Shown here in pieces: positions 8,712-18,300 of a DNA stretch of 64,000 nt; positions within the stretch are counted from its first letter, which is position 1, and each line of letters starts with the position of its first letter. The stretch lies in contig NZ_VAUP01000004.1 of assembly GCF_005871085.1 (NCBI RefSeq), forward strand, positions 124,001 through 188,000, given 5' to 3'. The notes under the pieces are model-generated. The model had not been told where the DNA came from. It did no database searches and was given only the letters and a program-made list of their open reading frames with translations. The stretch is from Xanthobacter autotrophicus (GTDB taxonomy: Bacteria > Pseudomonadota > Alphaproteobacteria > Rhizobiales > Xanthobacteraceae). A program made the translations under genes and the position numbers.

Positions 8712-11219
8712 ATGACCGAAAAGCTGCGCCTGGACATTCCGATCCTGCTGCCGAACGTGCCCGATGCCGCCGATTCCTGTGTCACCCGGTTGATCGGCGA
8801 GTTGCAGGGGCGCGAGGGCATAGAGCAGGTCCACGTCACCGCCAGCGCGCCGGTGCAGCTTTGCGTCCATTACGATCCGGCGGTGGTGACCCTGCCCCGC
8901 ATCCGTGAGCTTGCGCTGAGTGTCGGCGCCCGCATCACCGAGCGGTTCGGCCACGTGTTGTGGCAGGTCGACGGGATCAGCCATGAACGCCGTGCGCGCA
9001 CCGTCGCCGAGAGCCTGCGCGGGCTGCCGGGCGTGATGGAGGCCGAGGCCAGCGCCTCGGGCATGGTGCGCGTCGAGTTCGACCGTGGGATCGCCTCGGA
9101 GCAGGCGATCCGGGACGCGCTGGCGGGAATGGGGGTAGCGCAGGCCCGTTCCGCCGCTGCGCGGGAACCGGGGGATGCTCACGCCGGCCATGATCACGGG
9201 GACGGCCACGACCATGGCCACGACCACGGGGCCGGGACACACGCCCACGCCGAGGGCGCACATGATCACGCCCATGGTGGCTTCCTCGGACCGAATACCG
9301 AGCTGATCTTCTCGCTGGCCTGTGGCGCAATGCTTGGGATCGGCTTCGCCATCGAGCGGCTGGTTTCCGAAGCACCCGGCTGGCTGCCCGTCGCCTGCTT
9401 TGTCGCGGCATACGTCTTCGGCGGCTTCTACACGGTGCGCGAGGCGGTTGATAATCTTCGCCTGCGCAAGTTCGAGATCGACACGCTGATGCTGGTGGCC
9501 GCCGCCGGCGCGGCAGCCCTCGGCGCCTTCGCGGAGGGCGCGCTGCTGCTCTTCCTGTTCAGTCTCGGACACGCGCTGGAACACTACGCCATGGGCCGGG
9601 CCAGGCAGGCCATCGAGGCCCTTGCGGAACTCGCCCCGCGCACCGCCACGGTGCGGCGCGGCGGCGAAACCCACGAGGTGCCTGTGGAGGAGCTGCGGGT
9701 GGGGGACATCGTGGTCGTGCGCCCCAACGCACGGCTGCCGGCTGATGGCTTCCTGGTGAAAGGCTCCTCGGCCATCAACCAGGCGCCGGTCACCGGCGAG
9801 AGCATCCCGGTGGACAAGTCCCCGGTGGAGGACGCGGCGGCGGCGCGCGCCAGGCCCGATACGGTGGGCTCATCCTCCCGCGTCTTCGCGGGAACCATCA
9901 ATGGCGCGGGAGCCATCGAGGTGGAGGTGACGCGCCTGTCCAGCGACACGGCGCTGGCCAAGGTGGTGAAGATGGTGAACGAGGCTGAGACGCAGAAGTC
10001 CCAGACTCAGCGCTTCACCGAAAAGTTCGAACGGATCTTCGTGCCGGTGGTTCTGATCCTCGCTGTGGCGCTGCTGTTCGCGTTTGTGGTCATCGATGAG
10101 CCGTTCAGCGCCAGCTTCTATCGCGCCATGGCGGTGCTGGTGGCGGCCAGCCCCTGCGCCCTTGCTATCGCCACCCCGAGCGCGGTGCTCTCCGGCGTGG
10201 CGCGGGCGGCGCGCGGCGGCGTGCTGGTGAAGGGCGGCGGGCCGCTGGAGAACCTGGGCTCGCTCAAGGCCATCGCCTTCGACAAGACGGGAACGCTCAC
10301 CGAGGGCACGCCGCGCATCACCGATGTCGTGCCGGCCGAGGGTGTCTCGGAAGGCGAGCTTCTCGCCGTGGCGGTGGCCGTGGAGGCCCTCAGCGACCAT
10401 CCCCTCGCCGCCGCCATCGCCCGCGACGGACGCGCGCGGCTGGGCGATCGCGCGGTTCCCGAGGCGAGTGATCTCAGGAGCTTCACCGGGCGGGGGGTTA
10501 CCGCCACGGTCGCCGGCCAGCCGGTGTGGATTGGCAAGACCGAGATGTTCGGCGCCGACGGGATTGCGCCTCTCGGCGCGGCCATGGCGAGCGCCATCGA
10601 AACCCTGCGCGAGGGCGGGCGAACCACGATGGTGGTTCGGCGCGGCAACAGGGACCTCGGGGCGATCGGGTTGATGGATACGCCGCGCGCCACCGCGCGC
10701 ATTGCGCTCCAGCGGCTCCGCGCTCTCGGCATCACGCGGATGATCATGATCTCCGGCGATCACCAGAAGGTGGCGGATGCCATCGCCCGGGAGGTGGGGC
10801 TGGACGAGGCATGGGGCAACCTGATGCCGGAGGACAAGGTCCAGGCGATCCAGAAGCTGCGGGACGAGGCCAAGGTCGCCATGGTGGGTGACGGGGTGAA
10901 CGACGCGCCCGCCATGGCGCACGCCACCGTTGGCATTGCCATGGGCGCGGCGGGCTCCGACGTGGCGCTTGAGACCGCCGACGTCGCCCTCATGGCCGAC
11001 GACCTGCTGCACCTGCCCTTCGCGGTGGGGCTGAGCCGCCACAGCCGCTCCATCATCCTGCAGAACGTGCTCATCAGCCTTGGGGTGGTGGCGCTTCTGG
11101 TGCCGGCGACGATCCTGGGCCTCGGCATCGGCCCGGCGGTCGCGGCGCATGAAGGATCGACCCTGGTGGTGGTCTTCAACGCGCTGCGCCTGCTGGCCTA
11201 TCGTGATCGGCAGGACTGA
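8712..11219 (+). CDS. Heavy-metal P1B-type ATPase, P1B-4-like (SPC / HEGST), Zn/Co/Cd/Ni exporter
   Basis: An 835-residue ATPase. Visible motifs: TGES at 361-364 (actuator), SPC at 480-482 in the TM6 position, phosphorylated Asp in DKTGT at 524, an SDHPLA nucleotide-binding motif, GDGVND at 726-731, and HEGST at 813-817 in the last TM. SPC plus HEG(G/S)T is the published P1B-4 signature (Co, Zn, Cd or Ni) and differs from the CPC of CopA/ZntA. The first ~150 residues look like two HMA-fold repeats without CxxC. A His/Asp-rich linker with more than ten His follows (about 155-190). Extra N-terminal TM helices appear present. It likely exports cytoplasmic metal to the periplasm, complementing CzcCBA. 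Confidence 0.92.
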   Translation: MTEKLRLDIPILLPNVPDAADSCVTRLIGELQGREGIEQVHVTASAPVQLCVHYDPAVVTLPRIRELALSVGARITERFGHVLWQVDGISHERRARTVAESLRGLPGVMEAEASASGMVRVEFDRGIASEQAIRDALAGMGVAQARSAAAREPGDAHAGHDHGDGHDHGHDHGAGTHAHAEGAHDHAHGGFLGPNTELIFSLACGAMLGIGFAIERLVSEAPGWLPVACFVAAYVFGGFYTVREAVDNLRLRKFEIDTLMLVAAAGAAALGAFAEGALLLFLFSLGHALEHYAMGRARQAIEALAELAPRTATVRRGGETHEVPVEELRVGDIVVVRPNARLPADGFLVKGSSAINQAPVTGESIPVDKSPVEDAAAARARPDTVGSSSRVFAGTINGAGAIEVEVTRLSSDTALAKVVKMVNEAETQKSQTQRFTEKFERIFVPVVLILAVALLFAFVVIDEPFSASFYRAMAVLVAASPCALAIATPSAVLSGVARAARGGVLVKGGGPLENLGSLKAIAFDKTGTLTEGTPRITDVVPAEGVSEGELLAVAVAVEALSDHPLAAAIARDGRARLGDRAVPEASDLRSFTGRGVTATVAGQPVWIGKTEMFGADGIAPLGAAMASAIETLREGGRTTMVVRRGNRDLGAIGLMDTPRATARIALQRLRALGITRMIMISGDHQKVADAIAREVGLDEAWGNLMPEDKVQAIQKLRDEAKVAMVGDGVNDAPAMAHATVGIAMGAAGSDVALETADVALMADDLLHLPFAVGLSRHSRSIILQNVLISLGVVALLVPATILGLGIGPAVAAHEGSTLVVVFNALRLLAYRDRQD

Positions 11220-11399
11220 CCCCGGCCGAGGGCGGCCGCGACGAGGAATGACCGCGACCGTCAAACGGTACAACCGGCTGCAGCACAGCAACCGGTTGAA
11301 GGCATGCCCGGATCTTGCGGGCAAGGCCGATCCCCGCATGGCCGCCCCTGTCCGAGACGGTTCCCGATCCGCAGAGAGCTGACGGCGCCAGGGCGCGCG

Positions 11400-12104
11400 T
11401 CAGATGGATCGGGTGAGGCCGCCATCCACGCGGAGGTTCTGGCCCGTGATGTAGCCCGCCCCATCGGAGGCGAGGAAGGCGACGGTCGCGGCGATCTCCT
11501 GGCTCGTGCCATAGCGCTGCATGGGCACGCTGTCCCGGCGCTCCTCGGTGGCGGGCAGGCTGTCGATCCAGCCGGGGAGGATGTTGTTCATCCGCACGTT
11601 GTCGGGGGCGTAGGTGTCGGCGAAGATCTTGGTGAAGGCGGCAAGGCCGGCCCGGAATACGGCGGAGGTGGGAAACATGGCGGTGGGCTCGAATGCCCAT
11701 GCCGAGGAAATATTGATGATCACGCCCCACTTCTGCGCCTGCATCACGGGGGTGACGAGGCGCGTCGGGCGGATCACATTCATCAGATAGACGTCGAGCC
11801 CGGTGTGCCACTGGTCATCGCTGATCTCCAGCACCGGTGCCCTCGGTCCATGGCCAGCGCTGTTCACCAGCACGTCGATGCGGCCCCAGCGTTCCAGCGC
11901 CTCATCGACAAGGCGCTTTAGGTCGTCGTTCGACTGGTTGGAGCCGGTCAGGCCAAACCCGCCCAGGTCCTGCGCGAGCGCCTCGCCTTTCCCGGACGAT
12001 GACAGGATGCCCACCTTGAAGCCGTCCCCTGCGAGCCGTCGGGCGGCTTCCGCCCCCATGCCGCTGCCGCCTGCCGTGACCAGCGCGACCTTGTCTCCCG
12101 CCAT
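11400..12104 (-). CDS. SDR-family oxidoreductase with SxxxR in place of YxxxK
   Basis: A 234-residue classical SDR in the Rossmann fold: TAGGSGMG nucleotide-binding motif near residue 11, LVNSAGHG (NAG motif), NISSAW (catalytic Ser), and a C-terminal NILPGWIDS then ITGQNLRVDGG. Where the active-site YxxxK normally stands, 13 and 17 residues after the Ser, it has Ser and Arg (TSAVFRAGLAAF). The start at 12104 has GGAGAAGAGG before it; an upstream ATG at 12119 has no ribosome site. It converges with the ATPase gene. The fold is certain, but a normal dehydrogenase activity is doubtful. Confidence 0.85.
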   Translation of the reverse strand: MAGDKVALVTAGGSGMGAEAARRLAGDGFKVGILSSSGKGEALAQDLGGFGLTGSNQSNDDLKRLVDEALERWGRIDVLVNSAGHGPRAPVLEISDDQWHTGLDVYLMNVIRPTRLVTPVMQAQKWGVIINISSAWAFEPTAMFPTSAVFRAGLAAFTKIFADTYAPDNVRMNNILPGWIDSLPATEERRDSVPMQRYGTSQEIAATVAFLASDGAGYITGQNLRVDGGLTRSI

Positions 12105-12252
12105 GGCCTCTTCTCCCATTGGATGGTGTTTGTGATGCCGGAGCGCATGTTTCCCGAACCGGGCAGGGATGTCATGCGCCCCTTTCTGTCGGATTGGCTT
12201 GAAGGCCGTGCAAGGGGTTGCAGCGACCGGACGGGCGAGGCGACGCCCGAGT

Positions 12253-12684
12253 TCAGGCGAGCGCTTTGCCCTCCGGTGGCTGGACCTGGATGACCTTCAG
12301 CGCGTGGCGGCGGCCGTCACGAGCCGTCCAGCAGATGGACTGGCCTTCGGAGAGGCCGATCAGGGCGGCACCGATGGGCGTCATTACCGAGACCCTGGCG
12401 GCGGCGATGTCGGCGTCTTCCGGGTAGACCAGCGTCACGGTACGAGTGGTGCCACCCGCTTCGTAGGTCACTTTGGAGCCCATCCGCACGGCGGTGGCGG
12501 GAACACGGGCGATAGGCACCACGCGGGCCCTGTCCAACTCGGCGAGCAGCTCTTCGGCCACGTCGGGGATGCGGTCGAGCGCGGCCGTGGCGAGGTTGGC
12601 GAGGCGCTCGTGATCCGGATGGCTCAGAACGAGGGCGGGCAGGCGGGGGGACCTGGATGAGGAGTTGGATTGCTTTTTCATCAT
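12253..12684 (-). CDS. rnk: Rnk/GreA-B C-terminal-domain family regulator
   Basis: A 143-residue protein with a short helical N-terminal part (LVLSHPDHERLANLATAAL) and a C-terminal FKBP-like GreA/GreB domain (SKVTYEAGG, VYPEDADI, VSVMTPIGAALIGL). This is the layout of Rnk, which binds RNA polymerase but lacks the long Gre coiled coil. The start is the double ATG at 12684/12681; longer in-frame upstream extension is low-complexity and unlikely. It is divergent from the GreA-like gene at 13086. Likely a modulator of transcription or of nucleoside diphosphate kinase, by family knowledge. Confidence 0.8.
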   Translation of the reverse strand: MMKKQSNSSSRSPRLPALVLSHPDHERLANLATAALDRIPDVAEELLAELDRARVVPIARVPATAVRMGSKVTYEAGGTTRTVTLVYPEDADIAAARVSVMTPIGAALIGLSEGQSICWTARDGRRHALKVIQVQPPEGKALA

Positions 12685-13085
12685 GATTAGCGTCTTCGCA
12701 GGACTGCCTGGCATCGCGCGGCCACGGTTGAGCGGTGGCACGGGCAAGGCTTGGGGAATGGGAGAGCGTTGGAGCGCCGTCATCGTGTGCCGTGGTGGCA
12801 CACGGCGAGACATCATCACCCCGGCGCTCGGGGCGCGGGGGCCGAGCGCGGGGCTACTGTCCTGCGATGGGGCAGGGGCGGCGGAGGGTGTGGGTCGTCG
12901 CGCTCATGGGCGGATCACAGCCCGTCGGCTTACCTTATGTCAAGTGCTGCGGACGGTGAGCCGTTTGGCGGGACGCAACCGGTTGCACGGAAACGAACAG
13001 GGAAGCGCTGCCCGGGCAGCAGGGCGACTTTGCGGGAGCCGCGTTGTATGCTCGCCGGTCTTGGCCAACCTGGATCCCGTTCAGC

Positions 13086-13562
13086 ATGTCCGTCGCCTTT
13101 ACGCGCGAAAACGACCTCGAAGCGACCGCAGCCGACCTCCCGGACCGGCCGATCTCGCCCCATGCAAATCTGGTGACGCCCACAGGGATGGCGGCGCTGG
13201 ATGCGGCCCTGGGCGAGGCGCGGGCCGCCTATGCGCAGGCGCAGACCGGTGATGTGCAGGCCGACCGGATGGCCATGGCGCGGGCGACCCGCGACCTGCG
13301 CTACTACAGCGCCCGGCGGGCCAGCGCCCAGCTGGTCGAAGCTGTTGCCCATCCCCGGTCGGTCCAGTTCGGGACCACCGTCACCATCGACCGCGAGGAT
13401 GGCCGCCGCCAGGTGTTTCGCATCGTCGGCGAGGACGAGGCCGACCCGGCCAAGGGCTCGGTGTCCTATGTCTCGCCGCTGGCGAAGGCCCTGATGAGCA
13501 AGGTCGTGGGGGATGTGGCGATGGTGGCCGGCCGTGAGGTGGAGGTGCTGGAGATCGCTTGA
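13086..13562 (+). CDS. GreA/GreB-family transcription elongation factor
   Basis: A 158-residue protein, the length of GreA. Residues about 20-85 form the N-terminal coiled coil (ALDAALGEARAAYAQAQ, RATRDLRYYSARRASAQL) and the rest the FKBP-like domain (VQFGTTVTIDREDG, RIVGEDEADPAKGSVSY, SPLAKALMSKVVGD). GreA-type proteins enter the secondary channel of RNA polymerase and stimulate transcript cleavage. The acidic tip expected between the helices is not the classical DE pair, so it may be a divergent paralogue rather than the housekeeping GreA. It is divergent from the Rnk-like gene across about 400 bp. Confidence 0.85.
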   Translation: MSVAFTRENDLEATAADLPDRPISPHANLVTPTGMAALDAALGEARAAYAQAQTGDVQADRMAMARATRDLRYYSARRASAQLVEAVAHPRSVQFGTTVTIDREDGRRQVFRIVGEDEADPAKGSVSYVSPLAKALMSKVVGDVAMVAGREVEVLEIA

Positions 13563-13952
13563 TGCGCACTTTCAGCAGTGCACCGTTCGTCTGCCGCACG
13601 GGTTCTGCAACCTGCGCCTCGTGCGTCCCTTTCTGGCGATGATAAATCTGAGCCATCCCATTGTGGGAGCAAAACTGCCGAAACCCCGCGGCTCCCACCC
13701 CCGCCGGCAGGAAGCGGGCGTGCCAGCCCGAGCGGCCGAGACAGAAGGGGCCTTTGATCTGGGGGAAGGTCCGGATCAAGCGAGATCGCAACCCTCTCGG
13801 AAACGCCAGACAAGCGCCACGGCGGGCCGCACTGAAGGGAGCCTGCGCCGACCTCACGCCGGCTCGTCCCGCCGGTCAGGAACGCCGCCGAGGCGAATGG
13901 ATGCCGGCCCCTCCGCGCCGCGCGCGGGGGGGGCATTCAGTCTATTCCAGCC
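13563..13952. other. 390 bp without a recognised gene
   Basis: The stretch between the GreA-like gene and the small membrane protein has open frames on both strands, but their translations are Arg/Pro-rich shadows without ribosome sites. No tRNA, repeat or terminator was seen. Confidence 0.5.
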
Positions 13953-14099
13953 TTATTTTTCCTCGATGGAGATGCCGCTTTTGCCGATACTGATCTCGAT
14001 GCCGGAGGGCTTCTGCCGCTCCTTGTAGAGCTGGTATCCGACGACGGCGACGGCGAGCACGAGTGCGCCGATGGCAAGGTAGAGAATATTCCGGTTCAT
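13953..14099 (-). CDS. Small single-pass membrane protein, 48 residues
   Basis: ATG at 14099 with AAGGTCG upstream. The protein has one membrane helix (about residues 5-20, LYLAIGALVLAVAVVGYQL) followed by a charged tail with the repeated element IEISIGKSGISIEEK. This is the pattern of small membrane proteins often misannotated as intergenic in Hyphomicrobiales. A longer upstream frame to 14243 exists but lacks a ribosome site. Function unknown. Confidence 0.6.
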   Translation of the reverse strand: MNRNILYLAIGALVLAVAVVGYQLYKERQKPSGIEISIGKSGISIEEK

Positions 14100-14410
14100 C
14101 GCGTTCGACCTTGGTGACGGGACAGTCTGTTGTGGTGCCGGAGGCGGGCGGGTCGGCCTTGCCAGGGTGAGTAGTTTCCGACCCTGCTCTTTCTTCCTTC
14201 CAGCGTGCAACCTGCAGGCGGTGCGGTTCCCCCGCCGCGGCATACCGCGATCGCGCCCTGCCGGCGGCGGTGTTCTGCCGCCGGTGGATTTCCGGCCGCA
14301 TCAACCGGGAGGCGCCCAATGGTGTTCATGCATGGAACTTTGGCGGAGCTTGTCGCGCTCGGACGGACGTTCCGGCGGGTGGGCTGCCATATGGCCCCGG
14401 GATACTGCGC
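14100..14410. other. Divergent intergenic region, about 310 bp
   Basis: It lies between the 48-residue membrane protein (minus) and the response regulator (plus) and probably carries promoters for both. No clear promoter hexamers, repeats or RNA gene were identified. Confidence 0.4.
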
Positions 14411-14773
14411 ATGATACTGCGGATCCTTATCGTCGAGGACGATTTCATGATCGGGACTCATCTCGCCGAGATGCTCGAGGACCTGGGCCATGAGGTGTGT
14501 GCCGTCGAATCGACGGAGGCCGAGGCCGTCGCGGCCGCCGATCGCTGCCGGCCGGACCTCCTGATCGTGGACGCCTGGCTTCGGGAAGGCAGCGGCATTT
14601 CGGCGGTCGAGACCATCTGTCGAAGCCGGCAGGTGCCCCACGTCTTCGTCAGCGGCGATGCGGCGAGCGTCAAGGCGGTCCTGCCGGCAGCCGTTGTGGT
14701 GGAGAAGCCATTTCGGCCAGAAGTCCTCACCCGCGCCATCCAGCGCATGATCGACAACATGCCGCCGCCCTGA
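14411..14773 (+). CDS. Single-domain response regulator (CheY/receiver)
   Basis: A 120-residue stand-alone receiver domain: acidic pair Asp10/Asp11 (LIVEDDFMI), phospho-acceptor Asp54 (LLIVDAWL), Ser81 in the Thr/Ser position (FVSGD) and Lys99 (VVEKPF). It has no output domain and so probably acts by protein contact or phosphotransfer. The ATG at 14411 opens right at the receiver fold; a longer frame from 14270 is less likely. It lies about 0.6 kb from the 3' end of the very large hybrid kinase gene, on the opposite strand, and could be its partner (inference). Confidence 0.85.
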   Translation: MILRILIVEDDFMIGTHLAEMLEDLGHEVCAVESTEAEAVAAADRCRPDLLIVDAWLREGSGISAVETICRSRQVPHVFVSGDAASVKAVLPAAVVVEKPFRPEVLTRAIQRMIDNMPPP

Positions 14774-14852
14774 ACAGAGCGGCGGCCCGCAGGCGCGCGG
14801 GTCAGCCATATGCAAGGCTGCTCCCGCCTGATCTCTTCCGGTTCTCAATGCG

Positions 14853-15020
14853 TCAGAGATGAAGCCCCTGGAGCCCGCCCAGGAGCCACAGCACGACGAT
14901 GATGAGCAGGATCAGGCCGAGTACGCCCCCGAGCCCGCGACCGCCATAGCGGTTGAAGCCGTAATAGCCTCCGCCGCCGAACAGCAGAATAAGAACCACG
15001 ATCAAAAGTATTGTGCTCAC
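14853..15020 (-). CDS. Tiny glycine-rich two-helix membrane protein (DUF3309-like)
   Basis: A 55-residue protein starting with GTG at 15020, with a near-perfect AAGGAGG eight bases upstream. It consists of one hydrophobic helix (STILLIVVLILLFG), a short turn (YYGFNRYGGRGLGG) and a second helix (VLGLILLIIVVLWLLGG). Length and pattern resemble DUF3309 proteins, which are common near stress genes. It is shorter than most gene-calling cut-offs. Function unknown. Confidence 0.75.
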   Translation of the reverse strand: MSTILLIVVLILLFGGGGYYGFNRYGGRGLGGVLGLILLIIVVLWLLGGLQGLHL

Positions 15021-15378
15021 GTTCCGGCCTCCTTGACTTATTTTCGACTGACGGAACTCTTCCGGATATGTCCGGCCCGGCAGTCTTCAGGCCGCGCGAA
15101 GCGGCAGGCGGATCACTTGCGCAGATACGCTGCATCGACCACATTCTAGCTCCGCGAGAGCACGGCGGCAGGCTCGGAAACTACTCAGCTTCGCAGCACA
15201 GCCTGGGCACCTCGCCGACACCCGGTCTCGCCGCCATCCCGGCGCGACGAAGGAGCCTCTGAAGGCCCTTCCGGATTTCACATGCGCCAAGTGAAGGGCG
15301 TTGTGCTTCAAGGTGCGGGCGGCCTCATGGAAAGAGGCCGCCTCGGCAGCGTTTCCACCCCGGCAGACGTGGTCGACG
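15021..15378. other. Intergenic region with a 9-bp hairpin 3' of the hybrid kinase gene
   Basis: No gene was recognised. A perfect 9-bp inverted repeat (GGCGGCCTC / GAGGCCGCC, loop 7) lies at 15318-15342, 37 bp after the stop of the minus-strand hybrid kinase. It has no U-run on that strand, so it may be a processing or pausing structure rather than a canonical terminator. Confidence 0.45.
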
Positions 15379-18300
15379 TCAGGTGAAGGGTTCGCCGGTC
15401 GCCGTCCAGGCTGCGGCGAGCGCGATGCGGGCAAGGGCTGGCAGCGACTTGGCGCCGGTTTTCTTCATGATGGCCGCGCGGTGGTTCTCGACGGTGCGCT
15501 GGCTTATGCCGAGGTCTGCGGCGATGTTCTTGCTGGGATGCCCGGCGAGCACCAGGTCTAGGATCTCGCGTTGGCGATGCGTCAGTGTCGACAATTGTTC
15601 GGCGGCTGCCGCGCGCCATACCGGCCGCGTCTCCGCGTCGTGCCCCTGGTCGAGGGCTTGTTTGACGCAGGCGAGCAATTCCCTGCGGCCCACCGGCTTC
15701 TCGATGAAGTCAAAGGCGCCGGCCTTCATGGCCTCGACCGCCATGCGGACATCGCTGTTGCCGGTGATCATGATGGCCGGCATGCCATGACCGGTCGCAT
15801 GGAGCCGTTGCAGCAGCTCCAGCCCCTTCATGCCGGGCAGATAGGCATCGACGAGCAGACAGCCGTCACGACCTGGGCCGAAGGCTTCGAGGAAGGCTTC
15901 GCAACTGTCGTAATCCTCGACTGTCCGGCCGTCCTCCTCCAGCACGCTGCGCATGCTCTGCCGGACCGGATCATCATCGTCGACGATGAAGATGACTGGC
16001 GAAGCCGCCGGCGCGTGTTCCCCGCCCGCGGATGGGACGTCCGGCGCGACGGGTAGCGGCTGCGTGGAAAGCTGGCCCTGGATAACGCGGATCAGATCCT
16101 CCGCCTTAACCGGCTTGTTGAGCTGTACGCAGTCGTGAGCCGCGATGGCGCGCAGGGCGCTCGTCGATATGTCTCCGGTCACGATAACCACGGGGATGCG
16201 CCAGCGCAGCTTGGCGCGGAGGCGTGTTGCGGCATCGAGACCCGTCATGCCGTTGGGCAGATTGTAGTCCGCCAGGATGAGTTCGGGCCGGATGGCGTTG
16301 CGCTCCACCAAGGTGAGCGCGGCGTCGCCGTCGGGCGCGACCGTCACGGCGTGTCCTTCGGTCGTGAGCAGGAGCTTGAGCAGGGAGCGGACGTCGGGAT
16401 CGTCCTCGATCACGAGAACCGCGGCCTTCCGGCTCGTGGCATCTTTGCCGGTGACCGTGACGGGGCCGAGGGCGGACGCATCGTGACGCGTCGCAGACGC
16501 AGGAGAGAGTTTGACGTCGATCGAGAAGACCGAGCCATGGCCGGGACGCGATCGCACATGGACAGGATGACCGAGCAGCAGGCCGAGCCGCTGCACGATG
16601 GAGAGGCCCAGCCCAAGGCCCAGGTTGCGCTCGCGGGCCGCGTTGTTGAGCTGGTGGTATTCGTCGAAGATGGCACGCAGCTCGGTCTGGGGAATGCCTA
16701 TTCCCGTGTCCCACACCTCGATGCGCAACCACGGCCCATGCCGGCGGCAGCCCACCAGCACGCGGCCGCGCAGGGTGTATTTCAGCGCATTCGAGATGAG
16801 GTTGCGCAGCATCTGCTCCAGCAGGCGCGGATCGCTTTCCACTGAAAGGCCGCAGGCGATCACGCTCAGGCTCAGCTTTTTGCCGCGCGCGTGATACGTC
16901 AGCTCCTCCCGCATGCGATCGAGCAGATCGTTGATGGCGAAGCTCGTTATGTCCGCCTTTATGGTGCCGGCCTCGATCTGGTTGATGTCCAGCAGTGCAT
17001 TCAGCATGCCGGACATGGCGCTGATGGTCTCATCCAGGCGCGTGACCAGCCGCTCCGCCTTCTCGCCCTCCGCCACCTTCGCCAGAAGCCCCTGAAGTAG
17101 GACCAGCGATTGCAGGGGCTGGCGCAGATCGTGGCTCGCGGCGGCCAGGAAGCGGGACTTGGCGCTGTTCGCCAGTTCCGCGTCCCGCTTCGCGGTTTCG
17201 AGCGCGTCGGCGGCCCGGCGGCGTTCGGTGACATCGACGAAGGTGATGACCACGCCGTCGACGCCGCCGTCCTGGGTCCGGTAGGGCAGAATGCGGCGAA
17301 CATACCAAGCCCCGTCGCTGGTCTCGATTTCCCGCTCCTGCGCCGTTTGACCCGCAAGCACGGCCTTTATGTCAGAGGTCAGCGTCCCGTCGGCGGCCAG
17401 CGAGCGGAGGTCCGACAGAGGCCGTCCCACGTCGCCCGGAATGACGCTGAAGAGCGCGCGCGTTGCCGGGGTGAAGAAGCGGATCTTCAGCTCCATGTCG
17501 AGGAACAGGGTTGCCACGTCGGTGCTGTAAAGCACGTTCTGCAGGTCACTCGACGTGGTGCGCTGCCGCTCCAGCGTTTCCTGGAGCTGGCCGTTGAGGG
17601 CTGTCAGCTCCTCGTTAAGGGATTGCAGTTCTTCCTTGGAAGCCAGAAGCTCCTCGTTTGTGGACTGAAACTCCTCGTTGACCGACAGCGCCTCCTCATT
17701 GACCGCCTTCTGCTCCTCGCTGGACAATTCGAGATTGCGGATGGCGCTCTCAAGTTCCGTGCGCGTGGACTGGAGCTCCTGCTCCAGCTCGACCACGCGC
17801 GATACATTGCGCGCCGGGAGCGGTCGCTCGGGCGAGGCCCCGGGCGTGGCGGCATTGAGGAAACAGACCAGCAGCAGTTCCTCGCCTTCGCTCTGCAACG
17901 GGTGCACGGCGATGCTGAAGGGGAGGGGCTTGCCGTCCCCGCGCGTCCGGCCGCCCGTCACGACCACGCGCTTCTTCTCCTGGCTCGCCTGCTGGATCGC
18001 GGCCCGGAGCTTGGTGCGGACGCCCTCCCGGGCCATGGAGAGCAGGTCGTGGGTCGGGTGGCCCGGCGCGAGCCGCAGATAGGGATCGGTCGAGCCGAGG
18101 GAATAGAGGCATTCGTAAGTACGGTTGATCAAAACCGCGGCCGGCGCATAGGCCTCCAGGACGGCCTGCCGGCAGAGTTCGGCGAGGGCGGCCTGGCGCG
18201 ACGGCGTCGCAATCCTGGCTGGGCGCAAAGGGCGGAGCACGCCATCGGACGAGCCGACCTGGAAGGACAGCGTTCCTGTTCGGCGCTGTCCGACGCGCCG

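Noticed and set aside
11288-12986. Palindrome CAACCGGTTG at 11288, 12976 and near 21027 as an operator
   Set aside because: Only scattered copies, one inside the cas1 remnant, and CCGG-rich palindromes are expected in this base composition.
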